Shown piece by piece: positions 44,280 to 53,862 of a DNA stretch of 64,000 nucleotides. The DNA comes from Drancourtella massiliensis (GTDB lineage Bacteria; Bacillota; Clostridia; Lachnospirales; Lachnospiraceae). A program made the position numbers and the translations under genes. The first letter of the stretch is position 1. Each line of letters opens with the position of its first letter. The notes beneath the pieces are model-generated. The model made no database searches, was not told the origin of the DNA, and saw nothing but the letters and a program-made list of their open reading frames with translations. Location of the stretch: positions 39,060 through 103,059 of the forward strand of contig NZ_JACJKH010000012.1 in assembly GCF_016900655.1 (NCBI RefSeq), in the 5' to 3' direction.

Positions 44280-46850
44280 TTATTTCTTTTTCCCGCAGCA
44301 CTGTTTGTATTTCAGGCCGCTTCCGCATGGACACGGATCATTCGGGTAAACTTTCTTTTCTGTGCGGACTTTCGGCGCATGGGATGCAGAGTCGTCCTTG
44401 TTTGTTCCTGTTACTTTTACAACCTGTTCTCTTTCCACTTTCTGTTCCATCTTGACATGGAAGAGCACACGGATCGTATCTGCCTCAATAGCCTTTGTCA
44501 TCTCACCGAACATGTCGTATCCAAGCATCTTGTATTCCACGAGCGGATCTTTCTGCCCATATGCCTGAAGACCGATTCCCTGACGAAGCTGGTCCATATC
44601 GTCGATATGATCCATCCATCTGCCATCAATCGCTCTGAGCAGTACGACACGCTCTACTTCTCTTAAATGTTCCGGTTCCGGGAATTCTGCTTCCTTTGCC
44701 TCGTATGCTTTGACAGCACGTTCTTTCAGAAGATGCTTCAGCTCTTTCTGCTGCTTTTTCTTCACATCTTCCCCGGTCACAGCCTGAATCATCGGAATGG
44801 TCTCATGAAGCGCCACATCCATGCCTTCCAGATCCCACTCATCACCGGATCTGTCAGCCGGAGCATATCTGTCAACAAGATCTTCCACATATTCTGTAAT
44901 CATATGATAGATGGAATCTCTCATGCTTTCCCCGTCAAGCACACGGCGGCGTTCTTCGTAGATAATCTCTCTTTGTTCATTCATAACCTGGTCATATTCC
45001 AGAAGATTCTTACGGATACCATAGTTGTTGAACTCGATCTTCTTCTGCGCCTTTTCAATCGCTCCTGAAAGCATTTTGTGTTCAATCTGTTCTCCGTCTT
45101 CCACGCCCAGCGCATTGAATACGGACATCAGCTTTTCAGAGCCGAACAGGCGGAGCAGGTCGTCTTCCAGAGAAAGGTAGAAACGGGATTCACCCGGATC
45201 GCCCTGACGTCCGGAACGTCCGCGGAGCTGGTTGTCAATTCGTCTGGATTCATGACGCTCTGTACCGATGATCTTTAAGCCGCCGGCTTCTCTTGCCTTT
45301 TCATCCAGCTTGATATCGGTACCACGGCCCGCCATATTGGTCGCAATCGTAACCGCGCCGTGCTGTCCGGCCTCAGCTACGATCTGTGCTTCCAGTTCAT
45401 GGAACTTGGCATTCAGGACATTATGGCGGATACCTCGTTTTCTGAGCATTTTGCTTAAAAGCTCACTGGTCTCAATGGTAATCGTACCAACCAGAACCGG
45501 CTGCCCCTTTGCATGTGCTTCCTCAATAGCATCGCATACTGCGTTAAACTTCTCTTTCTTGGTCTTGTAAACAGCATCGTCCAGATCCTTCCGGATAACC
45601 GGTTTGTTGGTCGGAATTTCCACAACATCCATTCCGTAGATATCGCGGAACTCTTTTTCTTCTGTCAGGGCGGTACCTGTCATACCACATTTCTTTTCAT
45701 ACTTATTAAAGAAGTTCTGGAAGGTAACCGTTGCAAGTGTTTTACTCTCCCGGTTGACTTTTACATGCTCTTTTGCCTCGATTGCCTGATGAAGTCCGTC
45801 GGAATACCTTCTTCCCGGCATGATACGTCCTGTAAACTCATCGACGATCAGCACTTCGTTGTCTTTTACTACATAATCCTTGTCACGGAACATCAGGTTG
45901 TGTGCTCTCAGGGCCAGGATGATATTATGCTGGATCTCCAGATTTTCCGGATCTGCCAGATTTTCAATATGGAAGAAGTTTTCAACCTTCTTTACACCGT
46001 CTTCCGTCAGGTTGATGGCCTTCTCTTTTTCGTTGACGATGAAGTCTCCGGTTTCTTCAATCTCTTCACCAAGAATTGCATTCATCTTAGAGAATTCACC
46101 GCTTGCTTCTCCACGCTCCATCTGTTGCGCAAGAATATCACACGCCTCGTAGAGCTTTGTGGACTTACTGCTCTGGCCGGAAATAATCAGAGGGGTTCTT
46201 GCCTCGTCGATCAGAACGGAGTCGACCTCATCGATGATGGCGTATTTCAGTCCCCTTTGTACAAGCTGCTCTTTATAGATCACCATGTTATCTCTCAGAT
46301 AATCAAATCCAAGTTCATTGTTGGTGACGTATGTAATATCACAGGCATAGGCCGCTCTTCTCTGGTCATTGTCCATATCGTTTAATACGACTCCGACTTT
46401 CAGTCCCAGAAATTCATGTACTTTTCCCATCCACTCGGCGTCACGCTTTGCCAGATAGTCGTTGACAGTAACGATATGAACACCTTCTCCCGTGAGGGCA
46501 TTCAAGTAAGCCGGCAGTGTGGATACAAGTGTCTTTCCTTCACCGGTCTTCATCTCGGAAATACGTCCCTGATGAAGGACAATACCGCCGATCAGCTGTA
46601 CACGGTAATGTTTCATTCCGATGGATCTTACTGCTGCCTCTCTTACTGTGGCAAATGCCTCAGGAAGCAGGTCATCCAGAGTTTCTCCCTTTGCGTACCG
46701 TTCCTTATATTCTCTCGTTTTATCTCTTAATTCTTCATCAGAAAGCTTCTGCATCTCAGGTTCCAAAGCTTCGATATGATCTACGATCGGATAGATTCTC
46801 TTTAACTCATGCTGGCTGTGTGTACCAAACACTTTCTGTATCAGTCCCAT
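44280..46850 (-). CDS. secA: Preprotein translocase ATPase SecA
   Basis: This 856-residue motor drives export of proteins through SecYEG. Walker A is MKTGEGKTL, the DEAD-like Walker B is [15 protein letters not shown], and the second helicase domain carries [11 protein letters not shown] and [11 protein letters not shown]. The C-terminal zinc-binding tail [17 protein letters not shown], which contacts SecB or ribosomes in other species, is intact. It begins the secA-prfB-ACT-hom-apgM-lysC series. Confidence 0.97.
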   Translation of the reverse strand: MGLIQKVFGTHSQHELKRIYPIVDHIEALEPEMQKLSDEELRDKTREYKERYAKGETLDDLLPEAFATVREAAVRSIGMKHYRVQLIGGIVLHQGRISEMKTGEGKTLVSTLPAYLNALTGEGVHIVTVNDYLAKRDAEWMGKVHEFLGLKVGVVLNDMDNDQRRAAYACDITYVTNNELGFDYLRDNMVIYKEQLVQRGLKYAIIDEVDSVLIDEARTPLIISGQSSKSTKLYEACDILAQQMERGEASGEFSKMNAILGEEIEETGDFIVNEKEKAINLTEDGVKKVENFFHIENLADPENLEIQHNIILALRAHNLMFRDKDYVVKDNEVLIVDEFTGRIMPGRRYSDGLHQAIEAKEHVKVNRESKTLATVTFQNFFNKYEKKCGMTGTALTEEKEFRDIYGMDVVEIPTNKPVIRKDLDDAVYKTKKEKFNAVCDAIEEAHAKGQPVLVGTITIETSELLSKMLRKRGIRHNVLNAKFHELEAQIVAEAGQHGAVTIATNMAGRGTDIKLDEKAREAGGLKIIGTERHESRRIDNQLRGRSGRQGDPGESRFYLSLEDDLLRLFGSEKLMSVFNALGVEDGEQIEHKMLSGAIEKAQKKIEFNNYGIRKNLLEYDQVMNEQREIIYEERRRVLDGESMRDSIYHMITEYVEDLVDRYAPADRSGDEWDLEGMDVALHETIPMIQAVTGEDVKKKQQKELKHLLKERAVKAYEAKEAEFPEPEHLREVERVVLLRAIDGRWMDHIDDMDQLRQGIGLQAYGQKDPLVEYKMLGYDMFGEMTKAIEADTIRVLFHVKMEQKVEREQVVKVTGTNKDDSASHAPKVRTEKKVYPNDPCPCGSGLKYKQCCGKKK

Positions 46851-46893
46851 TTTTTACTGCTCCTTATCGTTCTAAAAAATTAATCCATTCCTC

Positions 46894-46922
46894 ATTTTAA
46901 CACTATCCACGGGCTTGTTCAA
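46894..46922 (-). promoter_or_regulatory. Promoter of secA
   Basis: TTGAAC (46917-46922), a 17-bp spacer and TAAAAT (46894-46899) on the minus strand, about 45 bp upstream of the start. Confidence 0.78.
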
Positions 46923-46934
46923 CCTGTTTCTAAA

Positions 46935-46967
46935 GTGTTCACAAACTCTTTCCACCGTGTTCACAAA
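46935..46967. repeat. Direct repeat GTGTTCACAAA upstream of secA
   Basis: GTGTTCACAAA occurs at 46935-46945 and 46957-46967, 22 bp apart (about two helical turns), just upstream of the secA -35. A regulator site is plausible; none is recognised. Confidence 0.55.
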
Positions 46968-46969
46968 CG

Positions 46970-47755
46970 TCAGCCATGATACTTCTGTCTGATTTCATCG
47001 TAGCTTAGCTCTCCTCCGAAAAGATCCAGAGCACTTCCCACGGTAAAATCCACCCTGTCTTTTCCTGCTTTCTGCAATATCCTTATATCCTCCATGGATG
47101 CAATTCCGCCGGCGTACGTCACAGGTATTTCGCCGGCTTTCTCCCATGTTCCAAGGATTCCGGCAAGCTCCTGATCGATTCCCGCAGAGCGTCCCTCCAC
47201 GTCAACACCGTGAATCAGAAACTCGGCACAGAAACCGGCCAGCATATTCAAAAGTTCCCGGGTCACTTCAGTGTCCGTAAATTTCTGCCACCGGTCTGTG
47301 ACAACCAGATATTTTCCATCTCGTTTTCTGCAGCTTAAATCCAGAACAATCCGCTCCTTTCCCACGGCATCTTTCAGCTGTTCCAGATGATCCCACCGGA
47401 TCCGGCCGTCGGAAAAAACATAAGATGTAACAATGACATGACTCGCTCCCTCATCTAAATAATCTCCGGCATTATCCGCCCGGATACCGCCTCCGATCTG
47501 AAGTCCTCCGGGGAATGCCTGAAGGGCCCGAAGTGCCTGCTTTTTTGTCTCCTCAAAATACGGAGACGATGCCGGATTCAGAAGAATAACATGACCTCCA
47601 TAAAGGCCGTCCTCCTGATATCTGCCCGCAAACCAGTCTGCCGGTTTATCCGCCACAAAATTGGTGCTGGCCCTGTCCCCCCGGTCGGTGAGGCTTCCGC
47701 CTACAATCTGTTTTACTTTGCCATTATGTATATCAATACAAGGACGGAACCGCAT
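46970..47755 (-). CDS. hisA: HisA isomerase of the eukaryotic HIS6 type
   Basis: This 261-residue TIM-barrel enzyme isomerises ProFAR to PRFAR in histidine synthesis. Sequence blocks CIDIHNGKVKQIVGG, VIVTSYVF, IVLDLSCRK, FLIHGVDVEG, VTYAGGI and FTVGSALDLFGG correspond closely to fungal and plant HIS6 rather than to the usual bacterial HisA. The ATG at 47755 has GGAGG seven bases upstream. No other his gene is in the window, so it stands alone between secA and a small lipoprotein gene. Confidence 0.88.
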   Translation of the reverse strand: MRFRPCIDIHNGKVKQIVGGSLTDRGDRASTNFVADKPADWFAGRYQEDGLYGGHVILLNPASSPYFEETKKQALRALQAFPGGLQIGGGIRADNAGDYLDEGASHVIVTSYVFSDGRIRWDHLEQLKDAVGKERIVLDLSCRKRDGKYLVVTDRWQKFTDTEVTRELLNMLAGFCAEFLIHGVDVEGRSAGIDQELAGILGTWEKAGEIPVTYAGGIASMEDIRILQKAGKDRVDFTVGSALDLFGGELSYDEIRQKYHG

Positions 47756-47805
47756 CTTTTTACCTCCCAACACTTTTTTACTTTACCACGTCAATTTATT
47801 TTCTT

Positions 47806-47835
47806 ACATTAACACAGGTTCCTCTCTTCCGTCAA
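47806..47835 (-). promoter_or_regulatory. Candidate promoter of the hisA-type gene
   Basis: TTGACG (47830-47835), an 18-bp spacer and TAATGT (47806-47811) on the minus strand. A second TTGACG lies closer to the gene without a clear -10. Confidence 0.5.
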
Positions 47836-47860
47836 GCCAAATATCTCCTCCATAATCGCA

Positions 47861-47889
47861 GATAAGAGAGCCAAAAAGGCTCTCTTATC
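47861..47889 (-). terminator. Hairpin at the end of the small lipoprotein gene
   Basis: Perfect 12-bp arms GATAAGAGAGCC / GGCTCTCTTATC with a five-base loop. The stem includes the stop codon. There is no clear T run, so it may be a weak terminator or an mRNA-stabilising hairpin. Confidence 0.55.
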
Positions 47890-48154
47890 TGTCCATATCT
47901 GTTCTGCTGTTTCCATCCAGCGCATCTTCCACGCCATCTTTGATATCCCGGGCACCGTCTTCGACACCGTCTTTTAAGTCCTCGGCACCGTCTTCCAGGG
48001 CGTCAGCTCCATTATTGATATCTTCCTCCAGCGTGTTCCCGGTATTGCTTCCGTTTGTCGCATCATTGACACGGTTTTCTCCTGAACATGCAGTCATGCA
48101 GCCAAGCATGAACACACTCAGCAGAACAAGAGCGGCTCGTTTCCAAGATTTCAT
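47885..48154 (-). CDS. Small acidic lipoprotein with 11-residue repeats
   Basis: This 89-residue protein has a signal peptide with lipobox ending MTAC (Cys at residue 23), so it is likely membrane-anchored outside the cell. The mature part is strongly acidic and holds two nearly identical 11-residue units, GAEDLKDGVED and GARDIKDGVED. The ATG at 48154 follows GGAGGG. I do not recognise a family. It lies 72 bp after dapB and before the hisA-type gene. Confidence 0.75.
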   Translation of the reverse strand: MKSWKRAALVLLSVFMLGCMTACSGENRVNDATNGSNTGNTLEEDINNGADALEDGAEDLKDGVEDGARDIKDGVEDALDGNSRTDMDR

Positions 48155-48226
48155 CTTTTTCCCTCCTGCAAATAGAATTTGCACTACTTACTATCTGCAG
48201 AAAATCAGATTTTATTCATGTGAGAA

Positions 48227-48985
48227 TTAAAATGAAATCACATCGCTCATTTCATATCTTCCTGCCGGCTTCCCTGCCAGGAATTTTGCCGCTTCCAGTG
48301 CTCCTTTTCCGAACACGGCTTTGGAATAAGCGGTATGTTTAAACTCAATCACTTCATCCTCTCCCGCAAAGAGCACCTCGTGTTCCCCGACGATCGTTCC
48401 GCCGCGGACAGCCGAGATTCCGATTTCTCTTTTTTCCCTTGGCTTTCTCTCCTGACTTCTGTCAAAACAGTATGCGTACTGTGGATCCTGGGTCTCATTG
48501 ATGGCATCGGCAAGTGCAAGCGCTGTTCCGCTTGGCGCGTCTACCTTTTTATTATGATGCTTTTCAACAATTTCAATATCATATCCTGCCGGGGCAAGGA
48601 CTTTGGCAGCATCCTTCAAAAGACGCATCAGCAGATTGATGCCGAGAGACATATTGGCAGATTTAAGAACAGCCGTCTCTTTTGCCGCGTCTTCCACTTT
48701 CTGAAGCTGCTCTTCGGAAAGACCGGTCGTACAAAGCACTACCGGAAGTTTCTTTTCGCAGCAGGCTTCCAAAAGCCCGTCCACCGCTTTTGCGTTTGAA
48801 AAATCGATCACAACATCTGCTTCCACATCACAGTCTTTCAGATTGTCAAATACCGGATAGGTATTTTCAATCCCGCGGAATGTATCAATTCCTGCCACAA
48901 TCTGACAATTGCCGTCTTCTGCCGCGAGCCGGGTGATCACCTGTCCCATTTTCCCATTACAGCCATGCATAATTATTCTTACCAT
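48227..48985 (-). CDS. dapB: 4-hydroxy-tetrahydrodipicolinate reductase
   Basis: This 252-residue enzyme reduces the DapA product with NAD(P)H in lysine and diaminopimelate synthesis. The Rossmann start IIMHGCNGKMGQVI, the catalytic EKHHNKKVDAPSGTAL and VRGGTIVGEHEV are present. It follows dapA after about 70 bp, a gap that holds a hairpin. Confidence 0.96.
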   Translation of the reverse strand: MVRIIMHGCNGKMGQVITRLAAEDGNCQIVAGIDTFRGIENTYPVFDNLKDCDVEADVVIDFSNAKAVDGLLEACCEKKLPVVLCTTGLSEEQLQKVEDAAKETAVLKSANMSLGINLLMRLLKDAAKVLAPAGYDIEIVEKHHNKKVDAPSGTALALADAINETQDPQYAYCFDRSQERKPREKREIGISAVRGGTIVGEHEVLFAGEDEVIEFKHTAYSKAVFGKGALEAAKFLAGKPAGRYEMSDVISF

Positions 48986-49011
48986 CTTCGCTCTTCTCCT
49001 TTCGCATATCC

Positions 49012-49039
49012 AAAGAGGGCGCCTTTCGGCTCCCTCTTT
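49012..49039 (-). other. Hairpin between dapA and dapB
   Basis: AAAGAGGGCGCC and GGCTCCCTCTTT can pair over 11 of 12 positions with a four-base loop. No T run follows on the minus strand, so it may moderate readthrough or protect mRNA rather than end transcription. Confidence 0.5.
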
Positions 49040-49055
49040 TCTTTTCCTGATTCTG

Positions 49056-49943
49056 TTAAGCCAGTTTCATTCCAAACTTTTTCATCTCTTCTGCAAGAGC
49101 CTGTTTGTGAGCCTCCTCCATCGGGGAAAGCGGCATTCTCAGACCTCCAACTTCTTTTCCAAGCAGATTCATCGCCGTCTTTACCGGAATCGGATTGACC
49201 TCGCAGAACAGCTTGTCGATCAGCGGCAACGCATCCAGCTGCATCTTCAGACTTCCTTTCAGATCGCCGTCAAAGAACTTCCGGCAGATGTCATGGGTGT
49301 ACTCCGGTGCAATATTGGCAAGAACGGAGATGACTCCCTTGCCTCCAAGAGACAGAAGCGGGACGATCTGGTCGTCATTGCCCGAATACAGATCCAGCTT
49401 TCCGTCCGTCAGCTGCATGATTTTCGCAATCTGGGAAATATTTCCTGATGCTTCTTTGATTGCCACGATGTTATCGATTTTGGCAAGCTCTGCTGCCGTC
49501 TCCGGTGCAATATTCAGACCGGTCCGGCTTGCTACACTGTAGAGAATAATCGGTGCCTTCGCCTCATCGGCTACCGCCTTGTAATGGGCAACCAGTCCTT
49601 TCTGTGTCGCCTTGTTATAGTAAGGCGTTACAAGAAGCAGAGCATCCGCGCCGTACTCAACCGCTTCTCTTGACATTTCGATTGTCGTAAATGTCGCATT
49701 TGACCCCGTTCCTGCAATGACCGGGACTCTCTTTTTCACCTGCTGAATCGTAAATTTGATGCACTCCATATGCTCTTCTTCTGTCAACGTGGATGACTCA
49801 CCGGTCGTACCACAGATAATAATCGCATCCGTCTTATGATCAATATGATACTCAATCAGTTCATCGAGCTTATCATAGTTTACGGAACCATCCGGTAAAA
49901 ATGGTGTCACAATCGCTACACCTGACCCTGTAAATATCGACAT
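49056..49943 (-). CDS. dapA: 4-hydroxy-tetrahydrodipicolinate synthase
   Basis: This 295-residue aldolase condenses pyruvate with aspartate semialdehyde. The Schiff-base lysine is in IVAIKEASGN, with GTTGESSTLT and the tyrosine of LYSVASRTG region also conserved. It heads a dapAB pair and has its own promoter; no lysine riboswitch is visible in the 128-bp upstream gap. Confidence 0.96.
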   Translation of the reverse strand: MSIFTGSGVAIVTPFLPDGSVNYDKLDELIEYHIDHKTDAIIICGTTGESSTLTEEEHMECIKFTIQQVKKRVPVIAGTGSNATFTTIEMSREAVEYGADALLLVTPYYNKATQKGLVAHYKAVADEAKAPIILYSVASRTGLNIAPETAAELAKIDNIVAIKEASGNISQIAKIMQLTDGKLDLYSGNDDQIVPLLSLGGKGVISVLANIAPEYTHDICRKFFDGDLKGSLKMQLDALPLIDKLFCEVNPIPVKTAMNLLGKEVGGLRMPLSPMEEAHKQALAEEMKKFGMKLA

Positions 49944-50007
49944 AATATTACCTCCAACTCGTTTGTTTCCTTTTCACACTTTAGAACATTAAATCGTCAT
50001 TACTGAA

Positions 50008-50036
50008 AGTTTATCACTATTCCCAACATGTGTCAA
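50008..50036 (-). promoter_or_regulatory. Promoter of dapAB
   Basis: TTGACA (50031-50036), a 17-bp spacer and TAAACT (50008-50013) on the minus strand. Confidence 0.78.
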
Positions 50037-50071
50037 ACATCAATTCAACGAGTCCTGCCAGCATTGGGTCC

Positions 50072-50707
50072 TTATTCTTCCTGGCATTCCAGCTTGCTTA
50101 CCGACACTTCATAAGCGGTTCTTTTCTCTGTCTCCGTCTCCGAGAATTTTTTTATATATTCCCGGCTCTGTACCCGTCCGAGAATATGTACATGCGCGCC
50201 GACTTCAAACGAGGAGGCAAACCTTGCGTTACGCCCCCAGCAGATACATGGAATATAGTCTGATTTCCCGTACGGCCGGTTGACGGCCAGCAGAAGGTCC
50301 GCAATTTCCCTTCCAAGCGGAGTCTTTCTGTATACCGGTGCTTTACAGATATAGCCGTCCAGAAAAATGCTGTTTGTCTTGACACCGTCCATATCCTCGT
50401 CACTCTCCACAAAGGACACTTCCCTTGCAAAGACGGACAGCACAAGTCTGTTTTTCTGTTCCTCATGCCGATTATAGGACCGGAACTGTCCCTGAACAAT
50501 AATATATTCTCCCACATAATCCTGAGTCACATCGATCAGACGCTCAGAGATCATGACCGGGATCCGGTCCTCCGAGTTGCTCAGGCGCTTCACAAGCACT
50601 TCCATCGTGTAGAAGCCCTCTCCAAATACTTCGTGGCTGAATTCGAATGTTGTCGCCACCTGTCCCATAATCGTTACCTGGTTGTTTTCAATGATCTTAT
50701 CTGACAT
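50072..50707 (-). CDS. SSB-like protein with two OB-fold halves
   Basis: This 211-residue protein ends with a typical single-stranded DNA-binding (PriB/SSB) OB fold (about residues 110-205: NSIFLDGYICKAPVYRKTPLG, then YIPCICWGRNAR and VHILGRVQSREY). The first 105 residues (NQVTIMGQVATTFEF..., RIPVMISERLID, YIIVQGQFRSYN) appear to be a second, diverged OB fold. The acidic SSB tail DDDIPF is absent. It is probably a specialised paralogue rather than the housekeeping SSB. It is divergent from typA. Confidence 0.78.
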   Translation of the reverse strand: MSDKIIENNQVTIMGQVATTFEFSHEVFGEGFYTMEVLVKRLSNSEDRIPVMISERLIDVTQDYVGEYIIVQGQFRSYNRHEEQKNRLVLSVFAREVSFVESDEDMDGVKTNSIFLDGYICKAPVYRKTPLGREIADLLLAVNRPYGKSDYIPCICWGRNARFASSFEVGAHVHILGRVQSREYIKKFSETETEKRTAYEVSVSKLECQEE

Positions 50708-50846
50708 GAAATGTAATTCTCCCTTCCTCTGATACGTAGTTTTTTATCTTTAATACTTTATGCCCCTCCTTGAAAGGATATGACCATTCCGGAAGATTTT
50801 CCATAAATTTCGATCGACATATTCCGATAAATATGGATAGAAATGC

Positions 50847-50874
50847 TTGTAAAATCCAAAAAATATGGTAGACT
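50847..50874 (+). promoter_or_regulatory. Promoter of typA
   Basis: TTGTAA (50847-50852), a 16-bp spacer and TAGACT (50869-50874), in the divergent region shared with the SSB-like gene. Confidence 0.5.
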
Positions 50875-50919
50875 ATATAAGTTGCTACATTATATAAGTA
50901 GAAAGAAGGATATAACGAT

Positions 50920-52749
50920 ATGAAAATAAAACGTGAAGATATTCGTAATATTGCCATTATCGCCCATGTAGACCACGGGAAAACAACTCTGGTTGACGAG
51001 CTTTTAAAACAGAGCGGCGTCTTCCGTGAGAATCAGGAAGTTGAAGAGCGTGTCATGGACTCCAATGACATCGAGCGTGAGCGCGGCATCACCATTCTTT
51101 CAAAAAATACAGCCGTACACTACAAAAATACGAAAATCAATATTATTGATACACCGGGACATGCCGATTTTGGCGGCGAGGTAGAACGTGTCCTCAAAAT
51201 GGTAAACGGTGTTGTCCTTGTTGTGGACGCCTTTGAAGGGCCGATGCCGCAGACCAAATTCGTTCTGAAAAAAGCGCTGGAATTAAAGCTGCCGGTCATT
51301 GTCTGCATCAACAAAATCGACCGTCCGGAAGCACGTCCGGATGCAGTGATTGACGAGACACTGGAGCTCTTTATGGATCTGGACGCAGATGACAGCCAGC
51401 TGGACTGCCCGTTTGTGTACGCTTCTGCCAAAGGCGGGTACGCGATTCTGGAGCTGGATGACAAACCGGAAAATATGATCCCGCTTTTCGAGACGATTCT
51501 GGAATACATCCCTGCCCCGGAAGGAGATCCGGACGCCGCCACCCAGGTGCTCATCAGTACAATCGATTATAATGAATATGTGGGACGTATCGGTGTAGGA
51601 AAAGTTGACAATGGAACAATCCGGGTAAATCAGGATGTCGTCGTTGTCAACCATCATGAGCCGGACAAACAGAAACGGGTAAAAATCAGCAAGCTCTATG
51701 AGTTTGACGGTTTGAACAAAATCGAGGTCAAAGAGGCCGGAATCGGTTCTATTGTTGCCATTTCCGGTATCGCTGATATTTCCATCGGAGATACGATCTG
51801 CTCCCCGGAACATCCGGATCCGATCCCGTTCCAGAAAATTTCCGAGCCTACGATCTCCATGCAGTTCAAGGTTAACGACAGCCCGTTTGCAGGGCAGGAA
51901 GGAAAATTCGTAACTTCCCGTCATCTCCGCGACCGTCTGTTCCGTGAACTGAATACGGATGTCAGTCTCCGCGTGGAAGATACCGATGACATGGACAGCT
52001 TCAAAGTGTCCGGACGAGGCGAGCTCCATCTTTCCGTCCTGATCGAGAACATGCGACGCGAAGGCTACGAATTTGCTGTCAGCAAGGCAGAGGTTCTTTA
52101 TAAAGAAGACGAAAACGGAAAACTGTTAGAGCCGATGGAGCTTGTCTACATCGATGTTCCGGACGAGTTTACCGGAACCGTCATCGACAAGCTGAGCCAG
52201 AGAAAGGGCGAACTCCGGAATATGGGAATGTCAAACGGCGCCTACACCAGACTGGAATTTTCCATCCCGTCCCGGGGCCTGATCGGATACCGCGGCGACT
52301 TTCTGACCGATACAAAGGGGAACGGAATCATGAACACTGCCTTTGACGGCTACGCTCCGTACAAAGGCGAAATTCAGTATCGTAAAAACGGTTCTCTGAT
52401 CGCTTTCGAGACAGGCGAGGCTCTGACCTACGGTCTTTTCAATGCCCAGGAACGCGGAACATTATTTATCACTCCGGGGGAACGTGTCTATGCCGGAATG
52501 GTAGTCGGCCAGAATGCAAAGACCGATGATATCGAAATCAATGTCTGCCGGGCAAAGCACCTGACCAACACTCGTGCTTCCGGTTCTGATGACGCATTAA
52601 AACTCTCTCCTCCGCGTATCCTGAGTCTGGAGGAGGCGCTGGATTTCATTGATACAGATGAACTTCTGGAAGTGACTCCGAAGAGTCTCCGGATCCGTAA
52701 AAAGATTCTGGATTCCAGAATGCGCAGACGTGACAGCGCGAAAAAATAA
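50920..52749 (+). CDS. typA: Translational GTPase TypA/BipA
   Basis: This 609-residue elongation factor-like GTPase binds 70S ribosomes and helps 50S assembly, especially under stress or cold. G1 is AHVDHGKTTL, G2 region ERERGITI, G3 DTPGHADF and G4 NKID; domain III and the TypA-specific C-terminal domain follow (GLIGYRGDFLTDTKGNG). Length is standard. A PAP2 gene follows after 25 bp and may be cotranscribed. Confidence 0.97.
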   Translation: MKIKREDIRNIAIIAHVDHGKTTLVDELLKQSGVFRENQEVEERVMDSNDIERERGITILSKNTAVHYKNTKINIIDTPGHADFGGEVERVLKMVNGVVLVVDAFEGPMPQTKFVLKKALELKLPVIVCINKIDRPEARPDAVIDETLELFMDLDADDSQLDCPFVYASAKGGYAILELDDKPENMIPLFETILEYIPAPEGDPDAATQVLISTIDYNEYVGRIGVGKVDNGTIRVNQDVVVVNHHEPDKQKRVKISKLYEFDGLNKIEVKEAGIGSIVAISGIADISIGDTICSPEHPDPIPFQKISEPTISMQFKVNDSPFAGQEGKFVTSRHLRDRLFRELNTDVSLRVEDTDDMDSFKVSGRGELHLSVLIENMRREGYEFAVSKAEVLYKEDENGKLLEPMELVYIDVPDEFTGTVIDKLSQRKGELRNMGMSNGAYTRLEFSIPSRGLIGYRGDFLTDTKGNGIMNTAFDGYAPYKGEIQYRKNGSLIAFETGEALTYGLFNAQERGTLFITPGERVYAGMVVGQNAKTDDIEINVCRAKHLTNTRASGSDDALKLSPPRILSLEEALDFIDTDELLEVTPKSLRIRKKILDSRMRRRDSAKK

Positions 52750-52774
52750 AAGTGAATTATTCTGAGGTGTCTAT

Positions 52775-53653
52775 ATGGATTTTTTATGGTTTTTAGAAGG
52801 CATCCGGACTCCTGCAGGTAACGAATTCTTTCAGTTCGTTACCTGTTTTGGTCAGGAAACCTTTCTTCTTTCAGTGATCTGCTGCTTTTACTGGTGCGTC
52901 AATAAAACATTCGCCTGTCAGCTGGGCCTGACCTATTTTTCATCCGGGCTTTTCGTACAGAGTATGAAGATTACGTTTCGGATTCCGCGTCCCTGGGTTT
53001 TGGATCCGGATTTTCCGCCGGTAAAGAGTGCCGTTTCCCATGCCACCGGTTACTCGTTTCCAAGCGGTCACACGCAAGGCGGCACCTGTCTGTTTGCTCC
53101 CCTTGCAATGAAAGCCGGAAACAGGATTCTGAAAGTGTTATTTACCGCAGCATTTCTTCTGATCGGTTTTTCAAGAATGTACCTGGGCGTCCATACACCC
53201 AAGGATGTGCTTGCTGCCCTGACAGTTTCCCTTGCCTTTTCCTGGTTTTTCTCCAGATTTTCTTCCAGGCTTTTTGACCATATCCGGACACTGTGTATCG
53301 TCCTGGCCATCTGTGCTTTTGCAGTGCTTCTTTACGCCTGTCTTCTAATGCACCTTGACCGGCTGGCTGTCAGATATGCCGCAGACTGTATCAAAGCCGC
53401 CGGAGCCGGACTTGGTTTCGCTGCAGGACTTTATCTGGAACAGACACGACTCCGGTTTTCCACCGCGGCACGCACCCGTACCGCACAGGCCATAAAACTG
53501 CTTGCAGGTCTTTTTTCCACACTCCTGTTCAAGCTGTTCCTCTCGGGCCTTGGCTCCGCCCTGCTCTGGAAAGCATTTGTTTACGCTTTCCTCGTTTTCT
53601 GGATTCTGTTTTTATATCCTGCCCTCTTTGTATTCGTCCAGAAAAAAGCATAG
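52775..53653 (+). CDS. PAP2-family membrane phosphatase
   Basis: This 292-residue polytopic protein has the three PAP2 motifs: KITFRIPRP (about residue 70), PSGHTQGG (about 97) and SRMYLGVHTPKDV (about 131-143), giving the catalytic His pair. About six to eight helices follow. Members dephosphorylate undecaprenyl pyrophosphate or phosphatidate at the outer membrane face; which applies is unknown. GAGGTG precedes the ATG, and it lies 25 bp after typA. Confidence 0.9.
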   Translation: MDFLWFLEGIRTPAGNEFFQFVTCFGQETFLLSVICCFYWCVNKTFACQLGLTYFSSGLFVQSMKITFRIPRPWVLDPDFPPVKSAVSHATGYSFPSGHTQGGTCLFAPLAMKAGNRILKVLFTAAFLLIGFSRMYLGVHTPKDVLAALTVSLAFSWFFSRFSSRLFDHIRTLCIVLAICAFAVLLYACLLMHLDRLAVRYAADCIKAAGAGLGFAAGLYLEQTRLRFSTAARTRTAQAIKLLAGLFSTLLFKLFLSGLGSALLWKAFVYAFLVFWILFLYPALFVFVQKKA

Positions 53654-53733
53654 TTTTTTCATTCTATTGTTTGTACTTCTCAGATTTTGTCAGTAAACTT
53701 ATTACTTTTAATATTTTTTTTAGTTATTTATAA

Positions 53734-53762
53734 TTGCATGTCCAAAGTCTTCGTAGTATAAT
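53734..53762 (+). promoter_or_regulatory. Promoter of hpf
   Basis: TTGCAT (53734-53739), a 17-bp spacer and TATAAT (53757-53762), giving a leader of about 95 nt with some foldback around the GGGCAG/CTGCC segments. Confidence 0.78.
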
Positions 53763-53862
53763 AAGGGCAGGAATTCAAATCTATGATTTGAAAACAGATC
53801 TTCTGCCAGATTGAACTGCTTTCGCAGCCGGGCAGAAAATACAGGAAAAAGGAGTTGGGCTT

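Noticed and set aside
49944..50071. Lysine riboswitch upstream of dapA
   Set aside because: The gap of 128 bp holds a simple promoter and a short leader, too small for an L-box, with no terminator hairpin.
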